Source of the DNA: Cloacibacterium normanense
Lineage (GTDB): Bacteria; Bacteroidota; Bacteroidia; Flavobacteriales; Weeksellaceae
DNA length: 64,000 bases
NCBI RefSeq assembly: GCF_002943105.1
Contig: NZ_PTPZ01000003.1
Location: 248,001-312,000 of the forward strand
Reading direction: 5' to 3'
In this document: piece by piece, positions 51,310 through 63,478 of the stretch
Position numbering within the stretch: position 1 is the stretch's first letter
How the letters are laid out: every line of letters begins with the position of its first letter
Notes under the pieces: generated by a model
Seen by the model: only the letters and a program-made list of their open reading frames with translations
What the model was told of the DNA's origin: nothing
The model's database searches: none
Translations under genes and position numbers: made by a program

Positions 51310-54099
51310 ATGAAACTATACTATTTGAGTAGTACAATTGCAATTGCTGCTTTTTATCTTTCTGGAAGTTTGTATGCACAAAAATCTGATACATTGAAGG
51401 AAAAAAATATTGAAGAAGTAGTAGTAATTGGCTATGGAAAAGCAAAAGCAAAAGATTTAACAGGATCAGTTTCTGTAATTAATCTTAACAAAACAGGGAA
51501 TCAACCAGTTGCCGATATTGGGCAAGCAATTCAAGGACGTGCATCAGGGGTAACTGTTATTAACTCAGGAGAACCTGGTAGTAACGTTACTTTCCGAATT
51601 CGTGGAACTGGAACTATACAGAATAACAATCCATTGATTGTGGTAGATGGGATGCCTTTAAATGGAGGCCTTAATCAGATTAATATGAGTGATGTAGAAT
51701 CTATTAACATTCTAAAAGATGCTTCTTCTACCGCAATTTATGGTTCTAGAGGTGCTAATGGTGTTGTAATGATTACTACCAAAAGAGGTGCGAAAGGTGG
51801 TATTCTTAATTTTGATACTTTTACTGGAATTCAGAGTGTGAGTAATATGATTAAGGTTTTGGATGCTTCGCAGTATGCACAACTTAATAATGAAATGCTT
51901 GCAAATGGCGGTTTGACGCCAAATCCTGAGTTTGCAAATCCATCTTCTCTAGGTGTTGGTACCAATTGGTTAGGAGCACTTTTTAATCCATCAATTCTTT
52001 CTAGTTATTCGCTTTCTTATGGTGATAGGTCAGAGAAAAGTAATCTATATGTTTCTACTAGTTATTTTAATCAGAAGGGTGTTGTTCTTAATACTAATTA
52101 TGACCGTTATATTGTTCAGATAAATGGGGATACAAAGCTAAAATCTTTCCTTAAGATAGGAAATAGTGTAAAATTACAACACGATATTAAGAAAAATGGC
52201 TCTTATGACATCAAAGGAACTATTCTTTCTCTTCCAACAAGACCAATTTATGATACTAATGGTAATTGGGCAGGACCAGGAAGTAACCCATTATTGTACG
52301 GAGATATAGATAATCCTATTGGTAAGGCTACAATTGTTGAAAACTCTACCAAAGGTTATAATATCCAAGGAAATATTTATGCAGAAGCAGAAATTATTAA
52401 AGATTTAAAATTCAAATCCTTAGGCGGTATTGAAACCAATATTTGGTATAATAGGACTTGGTCTCCTAAATACAGTTGGGGAGTAAAATCACAAGAGAAT
52501 TCTTATTTATTTGAAGGTTCTAATAGAAGTATAACTTTGCTTTGGGACAATACTCTTACTTATGACAAGACAATTGGAAAGCATCACATCAATGCGGTAA
52601 TAGGAAGCAGTGCGCAAAATAATAAATACAATTATTTGAGTGCATCGGTTCAAAAATTTGCTAGCGATAATACACAGCAAATTGATAATGGTATTTTACA
52701 ACCTGTACAACACGGGAATGCTTCAGAATGGGCAATTATGTCATACTTGGGACGTGTGAACTATAATTTTGCAAATAAATACTATGTAACGGCTACTATA
52801 CGTAGAGATGGATCTTCTAGATTCGGGATGGATAATAGATGGGGTTGGTTTCCTTCTGCTGCTTTGGCTTGGAGAATTTCTAATGAAAATTTCTTAAAAA
52901 ATTCTAATGTAATTAATAATCTAAAACTAAGGTTAGGTTATGGTATTACAGGAAATCAAGAGATCGGTAACTATTCTTTTTCTTCTTCTTATAATACTTA
53001 TCTGTACAATTTTAATAATTCTTATGTAAGTGCAGTTTTACCCACTGTTTTACCAAACCCAAATGTTAAGTGGGAAGGGCAGGAGCAATATAATGCTGGT
53101 TTTGATTTGGATCTTTTCAATAATAGAATCAGTTTAATTGTAGATGGCTATGTTAAAAATACTAATGATATGCTGGTTCCAATGTCTGTTCCCGTAACTT
53201 CTGGATATTCTGATGTTTACGTGCCTTCGATCAATGCCGGTAAAATTCAAAATAAAGGTTTTGAAGTTACTTTATCTACTAAAAATATCATCAAAAATGA
53301 TTTTAAATGGTCTTCAGATGCTGTTTTTTCATATAATAAGAATAATGTAGAAAGCATTAATAGTGATACTCCTATCATTACGGCAAGTGGAGGTTTTAAT
53401 AGTGCCATAGGTCTCATTAAGGCGGGTTATCCTGTAAATGTTTTCTACGGATATATTACTGATGGTATATTTCAGAATCAAGATGAGGTAGATCGTCATG
53501 CCGTTCAGATGCCTGGATCAAATTCAGCTACCAGTACTGCACCAGGAGATATTAGATTTAAAGATCTTAATAATGACGGTGTTATCAATGATAAAGATCG
53601 TACAGTAATTGGAAATCCTAACCCAAAATTTACCTTCTCTTTAAACAATACCTTCAATTATAAGAATTTTGATTTAACTATATTCTTACAAGGAAGTTAT
53701 GGTAATGATATTTTCAACGCCAACAGAATGTACACAGAGGCAATGTCTATTATTCAAAACCAAAGTACAGCAGTTCTAGGCAGATGGACAGGCGAGGGAA
53801 CAAGTAACAATATTCCGAGAGCAATTTATGGTGATCCTAACCAGAACTCAAGAGTGAGTGACAGATATATTGAGGATGGTTCTTACATAAAAATTAAAAA
53901 TGTTAATTTAGGTTATACACTTCCAAAAACCGTATTCGGACAAAATTTTAATTCTGTTAAAATATTTGTTTCGGCACAAAACCTTGTCACTTGGACGAAA
54001 TATTCGGGTTTTGACCCCGAAGTTCCAGTAAATGGGATAGATAATGGGACTTATCCTATTACAAGAACAGTTTCTTTAGGTTTAAATATAGGATTTTAA
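51310..54099 (+). CDS. SusC-like TonB-dependent outer-membrane transporter
   Basis: 929 residues. Signal peptide (IAIAAFYLSGSLYAQ), a TonB box-like EEVVVIGYGK near residue 35, the plug domain (GQAIQGRASGVTVINSGEPG, ILKDASSTAIYGSRGANGVV) and a 22-strand barrel that ends ITRTVSLGLNIGF. It lacks the N-terminal carboxypeptidase-like extension of longer SusC proteins. It imports oligosaccharides captured by the SusD partner, powered by TonB. It starts 13 bp after the GH27-like gene. Confidence 0.94.
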   Translation: MKLYYLSSTIAIAAFYLSGSLYAQKSDTLKEKNIEEVVVIGYGKAKAKDLTGSVSVINLNKTGNQPVADIGQAIQGRASGVTVINSGEPGSNVTFRIRGTGTIQNNNPLIVVDGMPLNGGLNQINMSDVESINILKDASSTAIYGSRGANGVVMITTKRGAKGGILNFDTFTGIQSVSNMIKVLDASQYAQLNNEMLANGGLTPNPEFANPSSLGVGTNWLGALFNPSILSSYSLSYGDRSEKSNLYVSTSYFNQKGVVLNTNYDRYIVQINGDTKLKSFLKIGNSVKLQHDIKKNGSYDIKGTILSLPTRPIYDTNGNWAGPGSNPLLYGDIDNPIGKATIVENSTKGYNIQGNIYAEAEIIKDLKFKSLGGIETNIWYNRTWSPKYSWGVKSQENSYLFEGSNRSITLLWDNTLTYDKTIGKHHINAVIGSSAQNNKYNYLSASVQKFASDNTQQIDNGILQPVQHGNASEWAIMSYLGRVNYNFANKYYVTATIRRDGSSRFGMDNRWGWFPSAALAWRISNENFLKNSNVINNLKLRLGYGITGNQEIGNYSFSSSYNTYLYNFNNSYVSAVLPTVLPNPNVKWEGQEQYNAGFDLDLFNNRISLIVDGYVKNTNDMLVPMSVPVTSGYSDVYVPSINAGKIQNKGFEVTLSTKNIIKNDFKWSSDAVFSYNKNNVESINSDTPIITASGGFNSAIGLIKAGYPVNVFYGYITDGIFQNQDEVDRHAVQMPGSNSATSTAPGDIRFKDLNNDGVINDKDRTVIGNPNPKFTFSLNNTFNYKNFDLTIFLQGSYGNDIFNANRMYTEAMSIIQNQSTAVLGRWTGEGTSNNIPRAIYGDPNQNSRVSDRYIEDGSYIKIKNVNLGYTLPKTVFGQNFNSVKIFVSAQNLVTWTKYSGFDPEVPVNGIDNGTYPITRTVSLGLNIGF

Positions 54100-54111
54100 A
54101 TAATAATTACA

Positions 54112-55590
54112 ATGAAAAAGATAAAAATTGCATTATATGCATTACTTACACTTACTATGGTAAATTGTAGTGATGATTTTTTAGATAAAACACAGCCAGA
54201 TACTATTAATACAGGTAATTATCCTAAGACAGGAGAAGAACTTATCACTTTAGTTAATGGTGCTTATCAACCATTACAACGCCCGAAGCTTTATAACATG
54301 AGAATGTGGACCAGTGATATTTTTGCAGGCAACAGTATTGTAGGTGCTGGTGGTGGAGATGATGGGTTGGAAACAACACAACTTTCTAATTTTGTTACAA
54401 GTACAGATAATCAAGGTGTTTTAGACCTATGGAGAGGTCCTTGGCCTGGTATTCTTTCTTCAAATATAATTATTAAAACCGCCCCTACTTTAAATATTGA
54501 TGATACCCTTAGAAATAGATCTTTGGGAGAAGCATATTTTTTAAGAGCGCATTATTATTTTATTTTAGTAAGGTTTTTTGGTGATGTTCCCTTGGTTACT
54601 GAACCACAAGACGTAAATGGAGATTTGTATCCAGCAAGAGCTCCTAAAACGGAAATTTATAAATTAATTATTTCAGATTTAGAAAAGGCAATTCAATTTT
54701 TGCCTACCAAACAGCAATATGGCGATAGTGATAAAGGCAGAGCTAGTAAAGGTGCTGCTATTGGGGCATTAGCAAAAGTATATCTCACCCTAGGGCAATG
54801 GCAAAAGGTAGTAGACCTTACAACACAGCTAGAAGGTATGGGATATGCATTAAATACAGACTATTCTGATAATTTCAATATAAATAAAGAAAACTCTGTA
54901 GAGTCTCTTTTCGAGGTACAATATGCTTCTGATGGTGGTTATGATTTTTGGAGTAACGAGAATCAAGCTTCTTGGACAAGTACCTTTATGGGACCACGCG
55001 GAGCTAATTTTGTTGGTGGAGGTTGGGGCTGGAATCAGCCTACTCAAGAATTTGTAAATAGTTATGAAACAGGAGATAAGAGAAAAGAAAAAACTATTTT
55101 CTACGAAGGTTGCCCAAATTATGACGGCAAAGAATACAAAGCCAATTATTCTCTTACAGGATATAATGTTAAAAAATTTTTAGTGCCTTTATCAGCTTTT
55201 CCTTCATATGATAATAGTCCTCTTAATTTTCCAATTATGAGATATTCGGAAGTTTTATTGATGAAAGCAGAAGCTCTTAACGAACTAGGGCAAACTTCAC
55301 TTGCAATCGTTCCATTGAATTTGGTGAGAGGAAGAGCTGGTTTAGCAGCTGTAACGTCAGGACTTTCACAAAGTGCTTTTCGTGATAAAGTATTGCATGA
55401 AAGAAGAATGGAATTGGCATTTGAGGGACAAAGATGGTTTGATCTAATTCGTGTAAATGATGGTCAGTACGGATTGAATTTTCTTCACTCTATAGGAAAA
55501 ACTAATGCATCAACTAAGCACCTTCTTCTTCCTATTCCTCAGATAGAAAGAGACAGAAACCCTAACCTTACTCAAAATCCTGGATATTAA
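54112..55590 (+). CDS. SusD-like glycan-binding lipoprotein
   Basis: 492 residues, SusD/RagB family. Lipoprotein signal (YALLTLTMVNCSDDFLD), the N-terminal SusD-like segment (NGAYQPLQRPKLYNMRMW), the conserved RSLGEAYFLRAHYYFILVRFFGDVPLV near residue 135 (first part RSLGEAYFLRAHYYF) and the C-terminal RYSEVLLMKAEALNEL and ERRMELAFEGQRWFDLIR. It forms the lid of the SusC transporter. It lies 12 bp after the susC-like gene. Confidence 0.95.
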   Translation: MKKIKIALYALLTLTMVNCSDDFLDKTQPDTINTGNYPKTGEELITLVNGAYQPLQRPKLYNMRMWTSDIFAGNSIVGAGGGDDGLETTQLSNFVTSTDNQGVLDLWRGPWPGILSSNIIIKTAPTLNIDDTLRNRSLGEAYFLRAHYYFILVRFFGDVPLVTEPQDVNGDLYPARAPKTEIYKLIISDLEKAIQFLPTKQQYGDSDKGRASKGAAIGALAKVYLTLGQWQKVVDLTTQLEGMGYALNTDYSDNFNINKENSVESLFEVQYASDGGYDFWSNENQASWTSTFMGPRGANFVGGGWGWNQPTQEFVNSYETGDKRKEKTIFYEGCPNYDGKEYKANYSLTGYNVKKFLVPLSAFPSYDNSPLNFPIMRYSEVLLMKAEALNELGQTSLAIVPLNLVRGRAGLAAVTSGLSQSAFRDKVLHERRMELAFEGQRWFDLIRVNDGQYGLNFLHSIGKTNASTKHLLLPIPQIERDRNPNLTQNPGY

Positions 55591-55601
55591 AAAACACTAT
55601 T

Positions 55602-57056
55602 ATGAAAACAATCAATCATATAAAAAACTGGAAAAAATCAATTTTTTGGATTATTCCTATGTTGTTGTTGGGTATTATAGCATGTAGAGAAGAACTTAAT
55701 CAAGAATATTTTGAAACAAGTGAACTATCTGTAAAAACCTCAGAAATAACAAAACTTTTGCCCAATATGTACAATTCTAAATTTACATTTAGCTGGACTG
55801 CAGGCAATAATCAAGGAACTAACTCTGCCATTACATATAAACTTGAGTTAGATAAAAAAGAAAATAATTTTTCAAATCCTCAAACTTTTGAAATTGGCAA
55901 AAATATTTATTCTTATGATCTTCTTATAGGTGATCTTAATTCATTATTGATAAATAAATTTGGCGCAAATCCAGATAAATCTATTATAATGCAGGTTAGA
56001 ATTACAGCTACTTTCGGAGATACTTCTGTAGAACCGCAGACTGCTATTACAGATTTTACACTTACTCCTTTTAAACCTTTTACAAGTACTTTATATATAG
56101 TGGGTGATGCAACTCCAAATGGATGGGATATCACCAAAGCAACAGCACTTACGAGGAGTTCTAGTAATCCTGCGGAATTTACCTACTACGGACAACTAAA
56201 GCAAGGGAATTTTAAATTTGCAGTAAATCAAAATAGCTGTTGGTGTCAAGATTTTTATAATAAAGATGCAAATGATGATACCAAAATAGTTTACAATGAA
56301 GGCGGAAATGGGGTAGATTTACAATGGACAATTGATAATGCGAGTTTATATAAAATTACAGTAAATCTAATTACACAAAGCATTAAAATTGAAAAAATGA
56401 ACGGTCCCCAGTTTAATGATATTTGGATTGTAGGAGATGCCTCCCCAAGCGGATGGGATGTTAATAATCCAGTTCCTTTCAAACAAGATCTTACAAACCC
56501 TTTTATTTTTACTTTAGAATGTAGCCTTAATGAAGGAAATTTTAAACTTTTGACTGGTACAAAAGGTGATTGGTGTGGTGAATGGTATCGTCCTTTGGTA
56601 GATAATCAGGATTTATCTGCTACAGGTGTAGAGCAAAACTCAGGCTGTACAAATGATAACAAATGGAAAGTTACATCAGCAAGTGCAGGCAGATATAAAA
56701 TAACGCTTAATACTGCTAGCAATAGTATAAAATTTGAGCCTGTAAATATCTATTTGATTGGTGATGCTACTCCTAACGGCTGGAATATGGGAAGTCTTAC
56801 TCCTATGCAGAAAAATGGTAGCGTTTATACTTGGACAGGTCAACTCAATCCTGGAGAATTTAAGTTTACTAAATTCAATTCCAATTGGTGTGATGGAACT
56901 GAGATAATAGCCGCAACAGCTAATCAGAATATTGCTAATACAGCTTTTAAATTAAGAGATAATTGTCAAGGAGATGATAATAAATGGAAAGTTTCAGCTT
57001 CTGGTACCTATACTATAACCTTAAATTTAGATACTAATTCGCTTGAAATTAAGTAG
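55602..57056 (+). CDS. SusE/SusF-like surface glycan-binding lipoprotein
   Basis: 484 residues with a lipoprotein signal (IIPMLLLGIIACREE). An Ig-like SusE N-terminal domain (residues 35-155) is followed by three beta-sandwich repeats opening LYIVGDATPNGWD (about residue 165), IWIVGDASPSGWDV (about 270) and IYLIGDATPNGWNM (about 385). Conserved Trp pairs in each repeat are the expected starch-binding platforms. Related repeats are found in the GH27-like enzyme. It lies 11 bp after the susD-like gene and ends the first transcript. Confidence 0.9.
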   Translation: MKTINHIKNWKKSIFWIIPMLLLGIIACREELNQEYFETSELSVKTSEITKLLPNMYNSKFTFSWTAGNNQGTNSAITYKLELDKKENNFSNPQTFEIGKNIYSYDLLIGDLNSLLINKFGANPDKSIIMQVRITATFGDTSVEPQTAITDFTLTPFKPFTSTLYIVGDATPNGWDITKATALTRSSSNPAEFTYYGQLKQGNFKFAVNQNSCWCQDFYNKDANDDTKIVYNEGGNGVDLQWTIDNASLYKITVNLITQSIKIEKMNGPQFNDIWIVGDASPSGWDVNNPVPFKQDLTNPFIFTLECSLNEGNFKLLTGTKGDWCGEWYRPLVDNQDLSATGVEQNSGCTNDNKWKVTSASAGRYKITLNTASNSIKFEPVNIYLIGDATPNGWNMGSLTPMQKNGSVYTWTGQLNPGEFKFTKFNSNWCDGTEIIAATANQNIANTAFKLRDNCQGDDNKWKVSASGTYTITLNLDTNSLEIK

Positions 57057-57070
57057 TTTTTCACACTTTA

Positions 57071-57102
57071 TCGCATGGCTATCTTAGCCATGTGATTTTT
57101 TT
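57071..57102 (+). terminator. Terminator after the SusE/F-like gene
   Basis: TCGCATGGCTA, loop TCT, TAGCCATGTGA and seven T. It separates the binding and transport genes from the GH31-GH97 pair, or gives partial read-through. Confidence 0.85.
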
Positions 57103-57142
57103 AAATTAAAATTTTGATAATAATCATTTTGAAAATTAAATC

Positions 57143-59620
57143 ATGAACAAAAGGTTATTTTATATACTTATAATATCGTTGTTCTCTTCAAAAATGCTAT
57201 TTGCAACCGAATGTACATCTTATACCAAGAAAGGAAACCAGGTGACATTCAATGGCAAAGATGGTTCTAAACTTTCTTTGACAATGAATAGCAATTCTGT
57301 TATAAAAATATGGTTCGATAAATCAGGGAAATTAACTCGAACCAATCCTTCTTTTGCTGTGGTTAATGAGAAACTTGAAAATATTGGAGATATCGGTGTT
57401 AATGAAGAATCCTCAGCATACGAAATTTTTACCTCAAAACTTCGTATAAGGATCAATAAAAATCCGATGCAGATTCAGATTTTTGATAAGTATCAGAAAC
57501 TGATTTACAGCGATTTCAAAGACCAAGGGCACGTTTCCGATGCCAAAGGTGTAAAAGCCCGCAAGGTTCTTCGTAGTGATGAGCAGTTTTTCGGATTAGG
57601 TGAAAAAACTGGAACGCTTAACCGCAGAGGAAAAAATTACAAAATGTGGAATAGTGATCGCCCTTGTTATAGCGTTACCGAAGACCCGATTGCAAAGAGT
57701 ATTCCGTTTTTTATGAGCAGTTACCGTTATGGAATTTTTCTGGATAATACTTATAAAACTGAATTCAAGTTTGGAACTGAATCGTCAGATTTTTACTCAT
57801 TCGAAGCTCCAGATGGCGCATTTGTCTATTATTTTATTTATGGAAAAGATTACAAAGAGATTCAGCAGCAATACATTGCACTGACTGGACAGCCGATTAT
57901 GCCTCCAAAATGGGCTTTGGGTTTTGCACAAAGTCGCGGACTTTATACAAAAGAGAATCAGGCATTAGAAGTTGCGGCAGAATTTCGTAAAAGAAAAATC
58001 CCGATTGATATTATTTATCAGGATATCGGTTGGACTCAAAACCTTCAAGATTTTGAATGGAGAAAAGGCAATTATACCAATCCAAAAGCAATGCTCAAAA
58101 AACTGAAGGATAATGGTTTTAAAATGATTGTTTCTCAAGATCCTGTTGTTTCTCAGAAGGATAATAAACAGTGGGCAGAAGCTGATAAGCTAGGGTATTT
58201 TGTGAAAGATGTCCGTACCAACAAGGCTTACGATATGCCGTGGCCGTGGGGCGGGAATTGTGGAGTAGTAGATTTTACCATTCCCGAAGTTGCCGACTGG
58301 TGGGGGAAATATCAACAAAAACCTATTGATGATGGAATCAGCGGTTTCTGGACAGATATGGGAGAACCTGCGTGGAGCAACGAAGAAGATATTGACCGCC
58401 TGAATATGAAACACCGCATCGGGATGCACGATGAAATTCACAATATTTATGGTTTGACTTGGGACAAAGTGGTAAAAGAACAATTTGAAAAAAGAAATCC
58501 TAATAAGCGTATTTTTCAGATGACACGTTCAGCTTATGCAGGATTGCAGCGTTATACATTTGGCTGGACTAATGATAGCGGAAGCGGAAGTGATGTTCTG
58601 GATGGCTGGGCGCAAATGGAAAATCAGGTAGCCGTTGGAATTTCAGCAGGTTTGGGTGGAATACCATTCTGGACAACCGATATTTCTGGCTATTGTGGTG
58701 ATATTACAGATTATCCTGCAATGGCAGAACTCTATACTAGATGGATGCAGTTTGGTATATTTTGTCCATTAAGTAGAGCACATCATGAAGGAGATAATGC
58801 CGTAGAACCTTGGATGTTTGGCGAAGTGGCAGAAAAAAATACCAAAGCAGCGATAGAATTGAAATACCAGTTGTTCCCATATCTTTATACTTATTCTAGG
58901 AAAGCGCATGACATCGGATTGCCAATTACCAGAGGCCTTTTTATGGAATATCCTAATGATGCGGAAGCAGCAAAAATCGATAATCAGTTTATTTTTGGGG
59001 AAGAATTATTAGTAGCTCCTGTTCTCAAAAAAGGCGAACGTGTAAAACGAGTTTACCTTCCTGAAGGCGAATGGATCGATTTTAACGATAAAAAAACCGA
59101 ATATCTGGGTGGCGAAAAATTGCCTTACAAAGCACCGCTCAATACCATTCCGATTTTTGTGAAAAAAGGATCGATTATTCCGATGATGCCCATTATGCAA
59201 TATATTGGCGAGAAGAGAGATTATCCTGTAACATTCCATATTTTTCCCAATTATGAAGATGAAAAAGCAAGTTTCACATTGTATGAAGATGAGGGCGAAA
59301 ATCAGGATTATCTCAAAGGTATTTTTTCATTAACATACATCGTTTGTACCACCGTCTCCAGTGGTTTTAATATCGATATTTCACCTGAGGATAAAGGTTT
59401 TCATCAATCTGATAAAAGAAATTTTGTACTTAGCATCCTAACGGATAAAAAACCAACTTCGGTTTCCATCAACGGAAATGCGGCAACATTGGTTCCGTTA
59501 GAAAAATTAAATATCGATAATGATTTCTCACAACAATGGAGCTGGGATGAAAACGGAAAAAAATTGCTATTGAAAACACCGGATCAAAGAAAGAAAATAA
59601 ATATTAAAATAAATAATTAA
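57143..59620 (+). CDS. GH31 alpha-glucosidase family protein
   Basis: 825 residues with a signal peptide (YILIISLFSSKMLFATE). GH31 barrel motifs: GWTQNLQDFEWRKGNY, the nucleophile region GFWTDMGEPAW (Asp in DMGEP, near residue 405), and the acid/base region GWTNDSGSGSDVLDGW near 475, then GGIPFWTTDISGY. An N-terminal beta domain (NtCtMGAM_N-like) and a C-terminal beta domain with the GEWIDFNDKKTEY segment flank it. It probably cleaves alpha-glucosidic bonds in imported oligosaccharides in the periplasm. It starts a new transcript or a read-through unit with GH97. Confidence 0.92.
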   Translation: MNKRLFYILIISLFSSKMLFATECTSYTKKGNQVTFNGKDGSKLSLTMNSNSVIKIWFDKSGKLTRTNPSFAVVNEKLENIGDIGVNEESSAYEIFTSKLRIRINKNPMQIQIFDKYQKLIYSDFKDQGHVSDAKGVKARKVLRSDEQFFGLGEKTGTLNRRGKNYKMWNSDRPCYSVTEDPIAKSIPFFMSSYRYGIFLDNTYKTEFKFGTESSDFYSFEAPDGAFVYYFIYGKDYKEIQQQYIALTGQPIMPPKWALGFAQSRGLYTKENQALEVAAEFRKRKIPIDIIYQDIGWTQNLQDFEWRKGNYTNPKAMLKKLKDNGFKMIVSQDPVVSQKDNKQWAEADKLGYFVKDVRTNKAYDMPWPWGGNCGVVDFTIPEVADWWGKYQQKPIDDGISGFWTDMGEPAWSNEEDIDRLNMKHRIGMHDEIHNIYGLTWDKVVKEQFEKRNPNKRIFQMTRSAYAGLQRYTFGWTNDSGSGSDVLDGWAQMENQVAVGISAGLGGIPFWTTDISGYCGDITDYPAMAELYTRWMQFGIFCPLSRAHHEGDNAVEPWMFGEVAEKNTKAAIELKYQLFPYLYTYSRKAHDIGLPITRGLFMEYPNDAEAAKIDNQFIFGEELLVAPVLKKGERVKRVYLPEGEWIDFNDKKTEYLGGEKLPYKAPLNTIPIFVKKGSIIPMMPIMQYIGEKRDYPVTFHIFPNYEDEKASFTLYEDEGENQDYLKGIFSLTYIVCTTVSSGFNIDISPEDKGFHQSDKRNFVLSILTDKKPTSVSINGNAATLVPLEKLNIDNDFSQQWSWDENGKKLLLKTPDQRKKINIKINN

Positions 59621-59631
59621 TTAATTAATAG

Positions 59632-61791
<2,160 letters not shown>

Positions 61792-61843
61792 TCTAAGGAT
61801 TTAGTTTTCAATGATTAATTTGATTTAGCAACATTTATAGATA

Positions 61844-61963
61844 TTTGGTATACAAATTTTTTTTATTATGTTTTAATACCAATATAAAATTTTATATACA
61901 ACGATAGAGAAAGTGCAAAAAAACACTCGTTTCAGAGTGGTTGGACTTACTCTATCGTTGTAT
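61844..61963. repeat. Cluster of three inverted repeats after the GH97 gene
   Basis: Three consecutive palindromic structures: TTGGTAT (61845-61851) with ATACCAA (61876-61882); the perfect 16-bp palindrome ATATAAAATTTTATAT (61882-61897); and a 14-bp inverted repeat ATACAACGATAGAG (61896-61909) with CTCTATCGTTGTAT (61950-61963). The last encloses AAGT/ACTT and a small hairpin CACTC-GTTTCA-GAGTG. No T run follows, so it is not a standard terminator. It may be a small miniature element, an mRNA 3' structure or a recombination site. The 391-bp gap 61792-62182 holds no intact gene. Confidence 0.6.
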
Positions 61964-62007
61964 CTTAAAAAGATGAAACATTAGAATTAAAAATTTAGTT
62001 TATTTAA

Positions 62008-62106
62008 TTAGATAAAGTCTCTACTTTCTACTGCAATACCTAACTGAAAAAGTGATTTTACACCATATAATTTTTTCAATCTTTTAATTGTACGACTTCC
62101 AATAGC
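62008..62106 (-). pseudogene. 3' remnant of a gene cut by the IS element
   Basis: On the minus strand, from the IS left end to TAA at 62008, the frame reads GSRTIKRLKKLYGVKSLFQL and then GIAVESRDFI. This looks like the C-terminus of an HTH-containing protein, similar in feel to LuxR-type recognition helices. About 33 codons remain and the rest is missing. Short, so the call is tentative. Confidence 0.35.
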
Positions 62107-63427
62107 GTCCTAAATAAAAAAATAAGAAGGAATTAAAGTAACTCAAAGTATCTTTGAGGTTGCACAACAAAAAAACCTTCTTATGGATTCAAAATTAACA
62201 TTATTTTCCCAAATCATTTCAAAAATAGACCGAGGGATTTTCAAAAAAATAGTAATTGAGAAGAAAACCGATTACCGAAATAAAGGATTTGATAGTTGTA
62301 ACCACTTAGTTTCTATGCTTTTCTGTCATTTTGCCAAAAGCACTTAGGTTCGGGACATTTCCAACGGGCTTCGCAGTGCCATAGGAAACCTGAATCATTT
62401 AGGGATAAAAACAGCACCTTCCAAATCTTCTATTAGCTACCAGAATGGAAAACGAGATGCAGATTTGTTTAAAGACGTGTATTTCAAACTATTAGAACAA
62501 TTAGGACAGCACACGAAAGAAAGACGGATAAAACTCAAAATAAAAGTTCCTGTCTATTTATTAGATTCTACCCTTATTTCTCTATGCCTGTCTTTGTTCG
62601 ATTGGGCAACATATCGAACTAAAAAAGGAGCCGTGAAAATGCATACCTTACTTGAATATGACGGGAAACTTCCTGTTTATGTGAATATTACCAAAGGAAG
62701 TGTTGCTGATAACAAGGGAGCGGAAAACATTCCTTTGGAAAAGGGAGCAGTCATTGTTGCAGACCGATTCTATAACGATTTTCCAATGCTCTCTATTTGG
62801 GACAGCAAAGGTATTTTCTTCGTAATAAGACATAAAGAAAATCTGAAATTTGAAACTTTACAGGAACGAGAACTTCCACCAAAAGGAGCTCAAAGCATCC
62901 TAAAAGACGAAGAAATAGTACTCTCAAATCCTTTATCCAAAGAAAAATATCCAAAAAAATTAAGAAGAGTGGCTATTTGGGATAATGAAAACAAGCAAAC
63001 CATTGAAATGATTTCCAATAATTTCTCTTGGGCTGCTTCTACCATAGCAGAATTATACAAGCAAAGATGGCAAATTGAGATCTTTTTTAGAGATATCAAG
63101 CAGTTGCTTCACATCAAAACCTTCATTGGAACTTCTGAAAATGCAGTGAAAATCCAAATCTGGACTGCACTTATCTCTATTCTCATTCTGAAATACCTGA
63201 AATCCATCGCTAAATATAATTGGCAATTATCAAATCTGGTAGCTTTTATCCGATTGAATATTTTTGTTAAAATTAATCTTCAATTTTGGCTCGACAAACC
63301 ATTTGAGCAACCGCCTGAAACCCCCAAAAACTATTATCAAGGGGTTCTTTTTTGAAATTAAATGTAAAGCTAAATGTAAAATAGGTATTTAGGCTGTTTC
63401 TATTTTTAATAATTTTTTTTTTAGGAC
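62107..63427 (+). mobile_element. IS4-like insertion sequence
   Basis: A DDE transposase gene is bounded by imperfect terminal inverted repeats: GTCCTAAATAAAAAAAT at the left end (from 62107) and, on the opposite strand, GTCCTAA plus an A run at the right end (to 63427). Similarity extends a few bases outward on both sides (AATA just outside GTCC), so the true ends may be near 62097 and 63437. I do not see a clear target duplication. Total length is about 1.3 kb, normal for IS4-type elements. Confidence 0.75.
62183..63355 (+). pseudogene. IS4-family transposase with in-frame TAG at codon 55
   Basis: The frame from ATG 62183 (DSKLTLFSQIISKIDRGIFK) is open for 54 codons, meets TAG at 62345-62347, and continues in the same frame to 63355 (VRDISNGLRSAIGNLNHLG). 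A Gln (CAG) at this place would restore a normal transposase of 390 residues. DDE residues: Asp in YLLDSTLISL, Asp in IVADRFYNDF, and Glu in the YREK-type motif YKQRWQIEIFFRDIKQLL. The part after the stop has a TTG at 62465 but would lack the DNA-binding N-terminus. Probably inactive. Confidence 0.85.
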
Positions 63428-63431
63428 AGTA

Positions 63432-63461
63432 TTGAAACTTCAAAAATATTTCCTACATTTG
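63432..63461 (+). promoter_or_regulatory. Promoter of the Cys-rich protein gene, at the IS right end
   Basis: TTG (63432-63434), exactly 19 bp, TACATTTG (63454-63461). The -33 element lies 5 bp outside the core IS repeat and inside the extended repeat. It may be a promoter partly formed by the insertion, or the insertion may simply abut it. Confidence 0.65.
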
Positions 63462-63478
63462 TACTGTTTTACTTTATA

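Noticed and set aside
61896-61963. Integron attC site
   Set aside because: The ends (ATACAAC and GTTGTAT) do not fit the RYYYAAC/GTTRRRY rule, and no integron integrase is present.
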